Assembly (NCBI GenBank): GCA_002432805.1
Contig: DJGV01000013.1
Coordinates: forward strand, 1 to 16,524
Source: Fervidobacterium sp. UBA5837
GTDB lineage: Bacteria > Thermotogota > Thermotogae > Thermotogales > Fervidobacteriaceae
Length of the DNA: 16,524 nt
Reading direction: 5' to 3'
The notes below the pieces were generated by a model. It was not told where the DNA came from. It searched no databases and saw only the letters and a program-made list of their open reading frames with translations. Positions 1 to 9,339 of this stretch are shown in pieces; within the stretch, counting starts at the first letter, position 1; the number at the start of each line of letters is the position of its first letter. The translations under genes were made by a program, and so were the position numbers.

Positions 1-1211
1 GCATTTTGCTTGCGCAGTATGTGATTTACCGTCTCAGTACACAGAAGCATCAGAACAACATAGGACAGGGCAAAAAGTGGGAATAAAGCCACAGTCGTGC
101 GTGCTGCAATTAGACCGAATAGTGGAGGAAGGAGTGTTGTTCCTGCGTACGCAGTAGCCATCTGATATCCGATAAGTTTTGCAGAGTTTTCACTTCCAAA
201 TCGAGCTGGCGTTTCGTGAATGAGACCTGGAAAGATTGGTGCAAATCCAAGGCCGATAAGTATTAGACCAATCATGTAGAATATGGCAGGTAGAGGTAGC
301 AAAAGTATCAACACACCTATGAGAGAAATGAGCTGACCCCACAATATGAGGAATCTATTCGAGACTTTCATAGTTATGAATCCTGAGATTATTCTGCCAG
401 CAGTGATTCCGCCGTAGTATAATGAAACCCATCCGGCAGCTACTTGTGCACTAACCTGCTTAGCACCAACCAGGTAACTTGCTCCCCACAGACCCACTGT
501 AGCTTCTGCACCACAATAGAATAAGAAGGCCAGCAGAGATTGAGTGACACCGGCGATACCAAAGGCTCCACGCCTTCCATTTCTTCTTTTCTTTGCTTGT
601 GATTGATGGCTTTTCGACGTTGAATTTGCATTATCATTAGCAGTATTTGCTTTCCTACTTTCCTCAATACGCTTCCACAATGGAAGTGATGTGAATAGAA
701 TTATAGCAACTGTGAATTGGATGATCGCTACTGTTCTGTATCCCAGTCTCCAAGAATTTCCATTTCCGATGTAGTACGACAGGATAGCAGGCCCTGCAGT
801 TGCGCCTACGCCCCAAAAGCTATGGAGCCAGTTCATATGGTGAGCTTTGTAGTTTTCGGCCACGTAGTGATTCAGAGCAGAATCGACTGAGCCACCACCA
901 AGTCCAAGTGGAATTGCTAGTAGAAAGAACCAAATCATTGAATTTGAAAAGGAGTAACCAAGTAGTGCTATAGCAGTCATGAGACAGCTAATAAACGTAA
1001 CTTTTGCTGTTCCAAATTTCTTGATCATTACTCCACTAAGTAAACTTGAAAGAATCGTTCCAAATGAGATAGTCATTGATATGATACCGGCCGCACTTAA
1101 AGGTACGCCTAAGTCCTTTCGCATCACAGGCCAAGCTGAACCGAGTAAAGAGTCTGGTAATCCCAAACTGATGAATGCCAAATAAATGACGGTTAATAAC
1201 AAAGTAGCCAT
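1..1211 (-). CDS. MFS transporter, C-terminus beyond window
   Basis: This is a major facilitator superfamily permease of the inner membrane; the substrate cannot be read from the sequence. The minus frame is open from an ATG at 1211 to the left edge, about 403 residues, so it is nearly full length for a 12-helix MFS protein and only the end is missing. The start MATLLLTVIYLAFISLG has AGAGG six bases upstream and a GGTGGAGG a little further up. Hydrophobic helices alternate with short loops. Helix 1 is followed by LGLPDSLLGSAWP; the GGGSVDSALNHYVAENYKAH stretch and the following LHSFWGVGATAGPA resemble the fucose-permease-like (FucP/BMFS) branch. A basic, Asn/Ser/Lys-rich central loop (about nt 590-660) separates the two six-helix halves. 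The frame is intact. The family call is firm; the branch is a recollection. Confidence 0.88.
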   Translation of the reverse strand, partial: MATLLLTVIYLAFISLGLPDSLLGSAWPVMRKDLGVPLSAAGIISMTISFGTILSSLLSGVMIKKFGTAKVTFISCLMTAIALLGYSFSNSMIWFFLLAIPLGLGGGSVDSALNHYVAENYKAHHMNWLHSFWGVGATAGPAILSYYIGNGNSWRLGYRTVAIIQFTVAIILFTSLPLWKRIEESRKANTANDNANSTSKSHQSQAKKRRNGRRGAFGIAGVTQSLLAFLFYCGAEATVGLWGASYLVGAKQVSAQVAAGWVSLYYGGITAGRIISGFITMKVSNRFLILWGQLISLIGVLILLLPLPAIFYMIGLILIGLGFAPIFPGLIHETPARFGSENSAKLIGYQMATAYAGTTLLPPLFGLIAARTTVALFPLFALSYVVLMLLCTETVNHILRKQN

Positions 1212-1266
1212 AATATACCTCTGCCTCCACCTTTCAATTTATTTTGCATATATGTTTTGCGTAGTA

Positions 1267-1824
1267 TTAGAATTTTGTTCTTAGCTTGCAAGCCTTGGAT
1301 AAAGCAGCGTTGCTATGATCACTGCAATGAGTATCATGCCTATAAGCAAGCCAACATGTAGGAGCATGTTCGTATATACGCCTGTGACTAATATACCTCT
1401 CAATATTTCCACCACATAACTTAATGGATTGATGACTGCTACTGTCGACGAAATCACCTATTTCCATCAGCTCGACAAGTTCGTTGATCTGCTTTTCTCT
1501 CTCACTTCTGTTCAATCCAACAAGTTTTGCAAAGATAAGCAGATTTTCGTACCCTGTGAGTGTTCCATCACTAGATAAGGCCTGTGGGACGTACCCAATG
1601 AATTTTCTTATGATCGCAGCATCCTTTGGAAGGAAATAACCGTTTATCTCGACTTGTCCTTTCGTTGGAGGTATCAATGTTGAGATAATCCTAACCGTCG
1701 TTGTCTTACCTGCACCATTTGGCCCAAGTAGGCCGAATAGTTCTCCCTTTTTCACCTCGAAGGAAATACCATCGAGTGCCTTCACTTGTTTAAAGTATTT
1801 ATAGAGTTCCTCTACTTTAATCAC
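1267..1824 (-). pseudogene. ABC exporter remnant: ATPase front fused out of frame to permease tail
   Basis: Two neighbouring genes of a DrrA/DrrB-type ABC-2 exporter have been collapsed into one by deletion. A GTG at 1824 starts VIKVEELYKYF, the usual beginning of this ATPase family; an ATG at 1884 in the same frame would add 20 unlike residues. The Walker A motif GPNGAGKTT and the Q-loop region (GYVPQ) are present. After LMEIGDFVD (near 1445) similarity stops, before the ABC signature and Walker B. From 1439 down to a TAA at 1281 another frame reads AVINPLSYVVEILRG, then a final hydrophobic helix ending LLYPRLAS, which is the end of an ABC-2 permease. The ATPase frame runs through this in the wrong phase and stops at 1267. 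With no signature motif, no Walker B and almost no permease, the product cannot work as a transporter. Roughly a kilobase or more is inferred lost. Confidence 0.85.
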
Positions 1825-2048
1825 TTTAACTCGCCATCCTCCAAAATGTTCTACAACATAATTATGGACACGATTCTTGTTCATGTCAATATTCGTAATC
1901 AGAATTATCGACTAAATCTTTGAGTGATATTCTTTCTCTTAGCCTCTTGAATCGATATTGTACACCTATTTCAAACTATTTCTGCGATACAGTGAAAGTA
2001 TGTACATTCTACAAGTTTGCAAGTGCATAAACACATTGCACGGGATTT

Positions 2049-2077
2049 TTATCTTTTAATGGATAATGGTATATAAT
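2049..2077 (+). promoter_or_regulatory. Possible sigma-A promoter for nagA
   Basis: A perfect TATAAT lies at 2072-2077, 51 bases before the nagA ATG. The hexamer 17 bases upstream, TTATCT at 2049-2054, is a poor -35 match, so the call rests mainly on the -10 and its position in the divergent gap between the ABC remnant and nagA. Confidence 0.35.
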
Positions 2078-2127
2078 TGAGTCAATAGGGGTGGAATTTA
2101 GATGGATTAAAACTGGAGGTGGAACAT

Positions 2128-3192
2128 ATGATTTTGGAAGATGTGCTGATTGTAGATCCGGTCGATGGGCAATACGTTGGTACGATCGAGTTTGAAGAAA
2201 AGATCGAGGGAATAATTAGAAAATCAGATGTAACTTCCACTAAAGGTGGAAACATGCTTTTTCCTGCATTTGTTGATCCGCACATCCATGGAATTAGAGG
2301 AATCGATACGATGTATGCATCAAAGGAAGATTTTCTCAAATTCAAAGAATACGAGGCTCTTGAGGGTGTGTGGCGCTTCTTTCCAACGACAGTCGCTGCT
2401 CCGCTCGATAGGCTTGCACAGATTCAACTTCCGGATGAGCCGGAAGGTTTCAAGTTACACGTGGAAGGGCCATTCATAAGCGAGAAGAGAAAGGGAGCAC
2501 ACAACGCAAAGTACATAATTCCACCAGTGAATCGATTGTTCGAATATGTTCAACCTGCGACGATAGGCTTGATTACAATTGCGTTGGAATGGGAAAATTT
2601 TGAAGAATTTGCAAATACCTGCACCGAAAATGATATCAAAGTCTCAATTGGTCATTCGAATGCAACGTTTGAACAAGCCAGATGGGCATACAAGAAAGGG
2701 TATACACGTCTAACGCACTTTCCTAACGCAATGAGTCCGCTACATCACAGGGAGATGGGATTGGTAGGTGCTGGATTGTATTTTGATTTTGTAGTTGAAC
2801 TTATCTGCGATGGGATACACGTAGCCCCAGAATTCATCGAGCTCATTTACAGGATTAAGGGTGCAGACAAAATCATGCTTGTAACAGACAGCATTTCAGC
2901 TGCTGGATTATCCGATGGTCATTATATGCTTGGAGACTTGGATGTGTACGTAAATGATTGCATTGCCAAATTGGTTGATGGAACCATTGCAGGGAGCTTG
3001 CTAACGTTTAGTCAAGCGGTGAGGAATTTCCATAAGTTCACAAATTGTTCGCTCGTTGAGCTTGCAAAAGTGTCATCTTACAACACGTGTTTGAATTTAA
3101 GAATAAAAGGTGGAAGAATATGCGAAGGTTATCCGGCAAAATTCGTGTTACTCGACGAAGACTTGCAGGTAAAAAAGACGATCGGATTTTGA
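2128..3192 (+). CDS. nagA: N-acetylglucosamine-6-phosphate deacetylase
   Basis: The enzyme hydrolyses GlcNAc-6-phosphate to glucosamine-6-phosphate and acetate in the cytoplasm, feeding amino sugars into glycolysis or wall synthesis. It belongs to the amidohydrolase superfamily. I start it at ATG 2128, eight bases after GGAGG; the in-frame GTG at 2119 lies inside that ribosome site. The 354 residues are slightly short for the family (about 380). Visible motifs are DPHIHG with H52 and H54, HVEGPF with E113, IGHSNAT with H176, THFPNAMSPLHHRE with H197, CDGIHVAPE, and VTDSISAAG with the catalytic D254, then GTIAGS near the C-terminus. All expected metal and catalytic residues are present, so it should be active. 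The 3' end overlaps the start of the WD40 gene, suggesting co-transcription. No nagB, sugar kinase or transporter gene is adjacent. Confidence 0.93.
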   Translation: MILEDVLIVDPVDGQYVGTIEFEEKIEGIIRKSDVTSTKGGNMLFPAFVDPHIHGIRGIDTMYASKEDFLKFKEYEALEGVWRFFPTTVAAPLDRLAQIQLPDEPEGFKLHVEGPFISEKRKGAHNAKYIIPPVNRLFEYVQPATIGLITIALEWENFEEFANTCTENDIKVSIGHSNATFEQARWAYKKGYTRLTHFPNAMSPLHHREMGLVGAGLYFDFVVELICDGIHVAPEFIELIYRIKGADKIMLVTDSISAAGLSDGHYMLGDLDVYVNDCIAKLVDGTIAGSLLTFSQAVRNFHKFTNCSLVELAKVSSYNTCLNLRIKGGRICEGYPAKFVLLDEDLQVKKTIGF

Positions 3193-5864
3193 TTGTTCGT
3201 AATTACGAAAAGTCTATATCGTTCCTTCAATCTATCGAAGTTTTCTTAGTTGTGCTCATTATTCTATCGTTCCAAACAATCACTTTTGCCATCGACTTTG
3301 TCCCGTTTGGTCACCGTGATGTTGTATGGCGACTAACAACGGATGGGAAAGCTGTCTACTCAGTAGGGGCGGATGGAACATTGAAGGTATGGGCACCCAA
3401 TCTCTTGCTTGTCCAAAGTGTACCAACACACTCCAGTTGGGCACGTGCAGTTGCTTTAAATGACAAATACATAGCCGTTGGTGGGTACAAACCTGATAAC
3501 ACCATAAAGATATATGAAAAATCTACTTTGAAGCTCGTAAAAACACTAAAGGGCCATACAGGTTCAGTTTTTTCACTTACCTTTTACAAGGATTTGCTCA
3601 TCTCTGGAAGTTCTGACAATAAGATAATAGTTTGGAAAAATTTTACACCGTTGAAAACGTTGTTAGTGCATGATGGCTGGATACGTGAGATGTTCGTTTC
3701 AGGAGATTTACTCGTTTCAGGAGATGAAGATGGTCGGGTAGTTGTAACGAGCCTTAACAATCTTTCTGTTGCAAAAACCTTTGAGATAAATGAAATGATT
3801 ACATCGATGAGTGGTGTTAAAGATGATGTGTTCATCGGCACAGCAGTTGGAAATGTGTATAAGTTGACGCTGAATGACAAAAGAATGAGGAGGCTCACAG
3901 ACAAGTATATAAAGGCCAGTGCTGAAACGCCCCCGTCTCAAATAAGCTCCATATTATGCACGGCTGATAAACTTTTTATATCTGTCGTTGGAACGGTGCT
4001 CGTCTACAGTTTGAAGGGGGGAGAAGTTAACTTTATTCGTTCGTTCGATGCCTCAGAAACGGAGATAACAAGTTTGACAATCCTTGACGATAGACTTTTC
4101 GTTGCCAACAGGTACGGAGAGATATTCACATACACTGTGGAAGGAAAATACATCGCAAAATCGTTGAGGCATTACCTTTCTTCTGCAAAGGTGTTCTCGA
4201 ATGGTATTCATCTCATCATATCTAGGGAAACAGGCGATGTGGAGGTTTACAACAAAGATTCAGCAACGCTCCTGTGGAAAACAAACATTGGTAGGGCTGT
4301 GAGAAGTTTATCGATTATGACTACTAACCAAGAGGAGACAATAATAGTTGGATGTGATGATGGAAGTATCTACTTTCTCAAAGATGGTCATACAATTAGA
4401 AGTGTAAAAATTGACAATGCGGCCATCTCACTTGCAGTTGTTGCGGATACGGTCTATGTAGGTACACTTGGTATGGTCTATTCAATTACGCGCGGGGGTA
4501 TCCAAAAGCTCTTTACTAATCCTGATGAGTGGAACACGTGTATCTTTCAAGATACTAGGAATTTATCGTTATTGTACGTTGGAACGAACATAGGACACGT
4601 ATACTCGCTGAATCTGTCGAAAAAGACAAATGAGAGGATAATGGAACTCCAAGATTATGTTGTGAAGATAGCTGAGATAGATAAATTACCCGTGGCAGTT
4701 ACATTCAATGGGAGAGTATACAACCTTTTAACAACGAAATTAATGGCAACTTTTCCTGAAAATGTTTATGATGTAGCTGGTAAAGTCGGTTTAATCCTCT
4801 CAGCAGGTCAGTCTTTGAGTTATGTAGATGTAACAAAAGGAACGATAAAGAGCTTAGCGCAATTTGAAACACCTTTAGTTAGCATTTCTACCCAAGAAGA
4901 TGATGGTAACTACATATTTATTGGACTTTCAAATGGTCAAGTTGTTCAAATAGAGATGCAAGTAAAGAACAATGTACCTTCCGCAAGAATAGTTAGGCGT
5001 TTCAGCCCAGAGCTGGCCAAGATTTCTTCGATTGTTGTTGATGATTCAAAAAGCGCAGTTATCTGTGGTCATGAGGATGGGAAAGTATCGATATGGCAAA
5101 AAGATGGAAGAGATTCTAGTAATTGCAGCATTGCTAAGATATTAGATGACCATACGCAATCAGTTAAGAAGGTAATTACGTACAAAGATTACGTGATATC
5201 ATCTTCCGCAGATGGTACAATAAAGATATGGAATTTTGAAACGGGTAAGCTCGACATTACACTAATGGGGCACAGTAACTATGTCTGGGCATTATATGCA
5301 ATCGATTCAAAACTCATCAGTGGTGATTGGAATGGAAAGCTGATCGTGTGGGATATCCAAAATGTGAAAAACGTCTACAAAGAGCGAGAAATTGAGACAA
5401 GTTTGTCAATAACTGATATATGGACCGATACAAGAACCGAGATCTATCTTTCAACCCTTGAGGGATACGTTGTCAAAATAAGTGGAAGTGCATTGAATTC
5501 AATGAAAAAGCTGAAGGTTGCAAAGGAAACACTGTGGTCTATCGATGGATTATCAAATAGCGTATACACTGCAGGTTGGGATGGAAACTTATACACTTTA
5601 GATAGAGACTTAAAGCTGGTGAATGTGCACAAATCTCACAATTCAACAATCTTCAAGGTTGCCACATTCAATGGCAACATCATCACGGCAGGCTCAGATA
5701 ATCTGATAAAGGTGTGGGAAAGTAAAGGAAACTCCCTCGCCCTTGAAAAGACCTTCAGTAATTTTAGACAGTCTATCTTGGCAATCGCTCTTTCAAAGGA
5801 AACAGGAAGGATAATCACAACAGATGGAAATTCAATTTTGGAGTTACCATTAGGTACGAATTAG
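3189..5864 (+). CDS. Exported WD40-repeat protein (multi-propeller)
   Basis: A large protein built almost wholly of WD40-like repeats. Clear units include VGADGTLKVWAP, SGSSDNKIIVWKN and GHTGSVFSL near the N-terminus, and SADGTIKIWNFETG, GHSNYVWAL, GDWNGKLIVWD and GSDNLIKVWES near the C-terminus. Weaker repeats fill the middle, enough for about two seven-bladed propellers. The start is uncertain. TTG 3189 overlaps the nagA stop and gives 891 residues with a good signal peptide: basic start, hydrophobic VFLVVLIIL, and cleavage after FQTITFA at about residue 34. ATG 3120 has the better ribosome site (AGGTGG, six bases) but overlaps nagA by 73 bases and adds a very basic 23-residue leader. Either way the mature protein should lie outside the cytoplasmic membrane. 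No catalytic domain is visible; a scaffold or binding role is inferred. Its partner is unknown. Confidence 0.8.
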   Translation: MIVRNYEKSISFLQSIEVFLVVLIILSFQTITFAIDFVPFGHRDVVWRLTTDGKAVYSVGADGTLKVWAPNLLLVQSVPTHSSWARAVALNDKYIAVGGYKPDNTIKIYEKSTLKLVKTLKGHTGSVFSLTFYKDLLISGSSDNKIIVWKNFTPLKTLLVHDGWIREMFVSGDLLVSGDEDGRVVVTSLNNLSVAKTFEINEMITSMSGVKDDVFIGTAVGNVYKLTLNDKRMRRLTDKYIKASAETPPSQISSILCTADKLFISVVGTVLVYSLKGGEVNFIRSFDASETEITSLTILDDRLFVANRYGEIFTYTVEGKYIAKSLRHYLSSAKVFSNGIHLIISRETGDVEVYNKDSATLLWKTNIGRAVRSLSIMTTNQEETIIVGCDDGSIYFLKDGHTIRSVKIDNAAISLAVVADTVYVGTLGMVYSITRGGIQKLFTNPDEWNTCIFQDTRNLSLLYVGTNIGHVYSLNLSKKTNERIMELQDYVVKIAEIDKLPVAVTFNGRVYNLLTTKLMATFPENVYDVAGKVGLILSAGQSLSYVDVTKGTIKSLAQFETPLVSISTQEDDGNYIFIGLSNGQVVQIEMQVKNNVPSARIVRRFSPELAKISSIVVDDSKSAVICGHEDGKVSIWQKDGRDSSNCSIAKILDDHTQSVKKVITYKDYVISSSADGTIKIWNFETGKLDITLMGHSNYVWALYAIDSKLISGDWNGKLIVWDIQNVKNVYKEREIETSLSITDIWTDTRTEIYLSTLEGYVVKISGSALNSMKKLKVAKETLWSIDGLSNSVYTAGWDGNLYTLDRDLKLVNVHKSHNSTIFKVATFNGNIITAGSDNLIKVWESKGNSLALEKTFSNFRQSILAIALSKETGRIITTDGNSILELPLGTN

Positions 5865-5920
5865 TCTTTGTTTTTCGAAAACTTTCAATATGACATCGCC
5901 ATTTCCTTGAGGTTCAAAAT

Positions 5921-5949
5921 TTGTAAAAAGTGAGATTCTATGGTAAAAT
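5921..5949 (+). promoter_or_regulatory. Promoter of the calcium ATPase gene
   Basis: TTGTAA (5921-5926) and TAAAAT (5944-5949) are separated by 17 bases, and TGG just before the -10 makes an extended -10. The predicted transcript has a leader of about 105 bases containing the hairpin at 5959-6016 and the GGAGGG ribosome site at about 6051-6056. Confidence 0.6.
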
Positions 5950-5958
5950 GATGAGAGA

Positions 5959-6016
5959 AAACACAAAAAATGAGAAAGGCAAACAAATGCAGCCTTTTTA
6001 AGCTATTTTTGTGTTT
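5959..6016 (+). terminator. Nested hairpin upstream of the ATPase gene: terminator or leader element
   Basis: An 11-base outer arm AAACACAAAAA (5959-5969) is perfectly complementary to TTTTTGTGTTT (6006-6016). Inside is a second arm, AAAGGC (5975-5980) with GCCTTT (5992-5997), which runs into a short T tract. It could end WD40 transcription, or, since it lies downstream of the likely promoter, act as an attenuator-like leader. The outer stem is A/T rich and the inner stem only six pairs, so neither role is certain. Confidence 0.45.
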
Positions 6017-6062
6017 TTATTTCATCAAAAATTCTTTAAGACCGAGTTGAAGGAGGGTAGAT

Positions 6063-8660
6063 ATGGCAAATTTCTATTCCAAGAAAGTGGAAGAAGTTTT
6101 GGCAGAGCTTAAAACGAGTTTAAGCGGTCTTTCGTCACAAGAAGCACAAAAGAGACTGAGTGAGTATGGTTTCAACGAACTACAAGAAAAGAAGGAAGAA
6201 ACTCTTTTACAGATGTTCATCGATCAGTTCAAGGATTTCATGATCGTCATATTGATCATTGCCGCATTAGTTTCTGCATTTGTTGGAGAGTATACAGATG
6301 CTATAGTCATAGTTGCCATAGTGGTTTTGAACGCACTTCTCGGTGTTATTCAGGAAAACAGGGCCAACAAAGCCCTGAAAGCTTTAAAGAAAATGACAAA
6401 GCCTAACGCCAAAGTGATAAGGGATGGCAAAGTACAAGTAGTCCCAACAAGAGAACTTATTCCAGGCGATATCGTAGTGCTCGAAGCTGGAGATTTTGTA
6501 CCTGCAGATGGTCGATTGATAGAAGTGGCAAATCTTAAGATCAACGAGGCATCCCTTACGGGAGAATCTGTACCTGTCGAAAAACGTATAGACCCAATTG
6601 AATCGGAGGATGTGTCAATAGGTGATAGGATAAATATGGTATTTACAGGTACCACTGTAGTCTATGGTAGAGGAAAAATGGTAGTTGTAAATACTGGCAT
6701 GAAAACAGAGATGGGTAACATAGCTTCAATGATGGAAGAAGAAAAGGTGATAACTCCATTGCAAGAAAGACTTGCAGAACTTGGTAAAACACTTGCAATC
6801 ATTTGTTTAGCTATATCTGCATTGATATTTTTCATCGGTTATTTGAGAGGCACTCCACTATTGGAAATGTTCATGACTGCTATAAGTCTTGCTGTAGCAG
6901 CAATCCCTGAAGGACTCCCTGCGATTGTAACGATAACCTTGGCCATTGGAGTACAGCGAATGGTGAAAAGAAATGCAATTATAAGGAAGTTACCAGCAGT
7001 CGAGACATTGGGGAGTGCAAATGTCATATGTACAGATAAGACTGGAACACTTACACTGAACCAAATGACAGTGAAGAGTGTGTACGTAAATGGCCAAATC
7101 GAGAAAATTGAAGACGCAAGAGAGAATGAGTTGTCAGAGAAGTTAATGAGTTTTTCTGCACTCTGTAGTGATGCAAAAATTGATGAAAATGGTAATGGAA
7201 TCGGTGATCCTACGGAAGTAGCTTTAGTAGCGGCACTTAGAGATTACGGTAAAGAAAAGGCCGAATTAGAAGCGGCTCTTCCTAGGGTTGACGAACTTCC
7301 TTTCGATTCTGAAAGGAAATTGATGACAACTGTGCATAAGACCGACAACGGATACTTGGTCATCACAAAGGGAGCATTGGAAAGCGTTATGTCCATATGC
7401 ACATCTATAGAGAAAGATGGAAAAATCAGAGCTATCGAACCACAAGATTTAGAAGATATAGAAGAGTCAAATAATGAAATGGCACACAATGGAATGAGAG
7501 TCTTAGCATTGGCGTACAAGATACTGCCAGAGAGGTACGAAAAGAAAGAACTGGAAAGCAAATTGACGTTTCTTGGATTAATTGGCATGATAGACCCACC
7601 AAGACCAGAAGTAAAAGATGCAGTAAAGGAATGTGAGCTTGCTGGTATAACGACTGTAATGATAACGGGAGACCACAAACTGACTGCTGAAGCCATTGCA
7701 CGTGACATTGGTATTTTACACGAAGGGGAAGAAATAGTTACCGGAAGAGAATTGGAAAACATGAACGATGAAGAACTAGCAGAAAAAGTTAAGAAAATAA
7801 GGGTGTATGCAAGAGTATCGCCAGAACATAAGGTTAGAATAGTCAAGGCATGGCAAAAGAACGATGCTGTTGTGTGTATGACAGGTGATGGAGTCAACGA
7901 TGCGCCTGCACTCTCTCAAGCTGATATAGGAACTGCAATGGGTATTACAGGTACCGAAGTTGCAAAAGAGGCATCTGCGATGATTTTGACAGATGACAAT
8001 TTTGCTACAATAGTTGCAGCGGTGGAAGAAGGTAGAACAATATATGCCAACATACGTAAGTCGATAAGATATTTGCTCTCTTGCAACTTTGGAGAGATAA
8101 TTACAGTGTTGTTAGCCAACATTTTTGGATTGGGACAACCATTACTTCCCATACACCTATTATGGATTAACTTGGTAACTGATAGTCTGCCAGCTCTTGG
8201 TCTTGGTATGGAACCACCATCACACGATGTTATGAAGGCAAAACCACGTTCAAGAAACGAAAGTATTTTTGCTGGTGGGCTCGGAATCCAAATGATAATC
8301 GAGGGAATAGTGATGGGTCTTTTGGCGATAACTGCTTTCCATATCGGCATTGATTACGGCATTGAAACCGCTGAAACTATGACATTTATGACGTTGGTAT
8401 TTTCCCAACTTATCCATTCATTGAATTCAAGATCCACTAAGGAGTCTCTTTTCAAATTAGGTCTTGGCACAAACAAATTCCTGATAATGTCAATAGTAAT
8501 AGGCTTTGGACTACAGATATTGCTCGATACTCCATTATTAAACGGCATTTTCAAAATATCAACACTCAATGCAGTACAATGGTTGTATGTCGTAGGTTTA
8601 TCGTTGGTCATACTTTTGGTCGGAGAGGTTGAAAAGTTGATTTCTCGCATGCGCTCTTAA
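6063..8660 (+). CDS. P-type calcium-transporting ATPase (type IIA, SERCA/SPCA-like)
   Basis: An 865-residue inner-membrane cation pump that uses ATP to export calcium. ATG 6063 follows GAAGGAGGG. The order is typical: N-terminal cation-ATPase domain, actuator loop with TGES (166-169), helix 4 with PEGLP (282-286), phosphorylation site DKTGT at D325, nucleotide domain with KGALES, then TGDH, hinge GDGVNDAP (608-615) and six C-terminal helices. Calcium-site residues are visible: E283 in helix 4, N675 and E678 in CNFGEI of helix 5, and N703, T706 and D707 in WINLVTD of helix 6. In helix 8 the glutamate that SERCA uses for its first site is replaced by glutamine (about Q782, FSQLIHSLNS). One calcium per cycle, as in SPCA and bacterial LMCA1-type pumps, is therefore inferred. 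The gene stands alone between its own promoter and terminator. Confidence 0.92.
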   Translation: MANFYSKKVEEVLAELKTSLSGLSSQEAQKRLSEYGFNELQEKKEETLLQMFIDQFKDFMIVILIIAALVSAFVGEYTDAIVIVAIVVLNALLGVIQENRANKALKALKKMTKPNAKVIRDGKVQVVPTRELIPGDIVVLEAGDFVPADGRLIEVANLKINEASLTGESVPVEKRIDPIESEDVSIGDRINMVFTGTTVVYGRGKMVVVNTGMKTEMGNIASMMEEEKVITPLQERLAELGKTLAIICLAISALIFFIGYLRGTPLLEMFMTAISLAVAAIPEGLPAIVTITLAIGVQRMVKRNAIIRKLPAVETLGSANVICTDKTGTLTLNQMTVKSVYVNGQIEKIEDARENELSEKLMSFSALCSDAKIDENGNGIGDPTEVALVAALRDYGKEKAELEAALPRVDELPFDSERKLMTTVHKTDNGYLVITKGALESVMSICTSIEKDGKIRAIEPQDLEDIEESNNEMAHNGMRVLALAYKILPERYEKKELESKLTFLGLIGMIDPPRPEVKDAVKECELAGITTVMITGDHKLTAEAIARDIGILHEGEEIVTGRELENMNDEELAEKVKKIRVYARVSPEHKVRIVKAWQKNDAVVCMTGDGVNDAPALSQADIGTAMGITGTEVAKEASAMILTDDNFATIVAAVEEGRTIYANIRKSIRYLLSCNFGEIITVLLANIFGLGQPLLPIHLLWINLVTDSLPALGLGMEPPSHDVMKAKPRSRNESIFAGGLGIQMIIEGIVMGLLAITAFHIGIDYGIETAETMTFMTLVFSQLIHSLNSRSTKESLFKLGLGTNKFLIMSIVIGFGLQILLDTPLLNGIFKISTLNAVQWLYVVGLSLVILLVGEVEKLISRMRS

Positions 8661-8709
8661 TTTTTCTTGGTGCTGTTAACAGATTAAATAAGAAACAACA
8701 AGAATTCAT

Positions 8710-8744
8710 GTGGACTCGATACTTTCTTGATCGAGTCCACTTTT
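8710..8744 (+). terminator. Rho-independent terminator after the ATPase gene
   Basis: An uninterrupted 11-pair stem, GTGGACTCGAT (8710-8720) with ATCGAGTCCAC (8730-8740), has a nine-base loop and is followed by TTTT. It lies 50 bases after the ATPase stop. Confidence 0.88.
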
Positions 8745-8793
8745 GATAGAAATTTATTTTTCTGAAATTGTTAAAATGAGGAGTTGATTTTTC

Positions 8794-9339
8794 ATGGAAA
8801 AGGCGATAAGTAGTACGGACATATTCAAAGGGGTACTCTTACATGTACTCAGAGATGATGTAGAATTGGAAAACGGAGTAAGAAGCGTACGCGAGTTTGT
8901 ACTTCATCCAGGAGCAGTAGCTGTTGTACCAGTTACTGATGACAACAAGGTGATACTCGTTGAACAGTACAGATATCCTATAAAGCAAAAATTGTTGGAG
9001 ATTCCTGCTGGAAAGTTCGATAGCCCAGAAGAAGATGCTCTGGAATGTGCTAAGAGAGAATTGAAAGAGGAGACAGGATACGAATCTGGGAAATATGTAT
9101 ATCTCGGCTACATTCATACTACTCCAGGCTTTTCGAATGAAATAATACACTTGTACCTTGCCTTAGATTTGAAACACGGTGATTCGAATCCGGATGAGGA
9201 CGAAATAATACATGTTTACATAGAGGATTTCAACGAGGTAATGAAGAAATGTATAAATGGAGAGATCACAGATGCAAAAACTATAGCTGGTATTGTGAAG
9301 TCGTATTTCAAATTGCATGAGTTGAGAGGTGAAAATTGA
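8794..9339 (+). CDS. Nudix hydrolase, ADP-ribose pyrophosphatase type
   Basis: A 181-residue cytoplasmic Nudix enzyme that probably splits ADP-ribose, or a related nucleoside-diphosphate sugar, into AMP and a sugar phosphate. The Nudix box spans residues 73-96, from GKFDSP through RELKEETGY, with the catalytic REL and EE intact. The gap between the first Gly and first Glu of the box is six residues rather than five if the second Glu is taken. Before the box come VAVVPVTDDNKVILVEQYRYP and LEIPAGK, characteristic of the ADP-ribose pyrophosphatase (NudF/YqkG-like) branch. GAGGAG precedes ATG 8794. The stop overlaps the next ATG by one base (TGATG), so the two genes are probably translationally coupled. 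Exact substrate specificity is inferred from family motifs. Confidence 0.87.
   Translation: MEKAISSTDIFKGVLLHVLRDDVELENGVRSVREFVLHPGAVAVVPVTDDNKVILVEQYRYPIKQKLLEIPAGKFDSPEEDALECAKRELKEETGYESGKYVYLGYIHTTPGFSNEIIHLYLALDLKHGDSNPDEDEIIHVYIEDFNEVMKKCINGEITDAKTIAGIVKSYFKLHELRGEN

Noticed and set aside
3584..3941. Minus-strand frames inside the WD40 gene.
   Set aside because: No ribosome site or domain; shadows of the repeat-rich coding sequence.
7244..7897. Long minus-strand open frames opposite the calcium ATPase (also 7916-8350 and 6350-6655).
   Set aside because: They are antisense to a well-conserved gene and contain no recognisable domain; they result from its codon use.
8772..8777. TAAAAT as -10 for the Nudix gene at 8794.
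   Set aside because: Transcription would start after the GAGGAG ribosome site, and no -35 lies at proper spacing.
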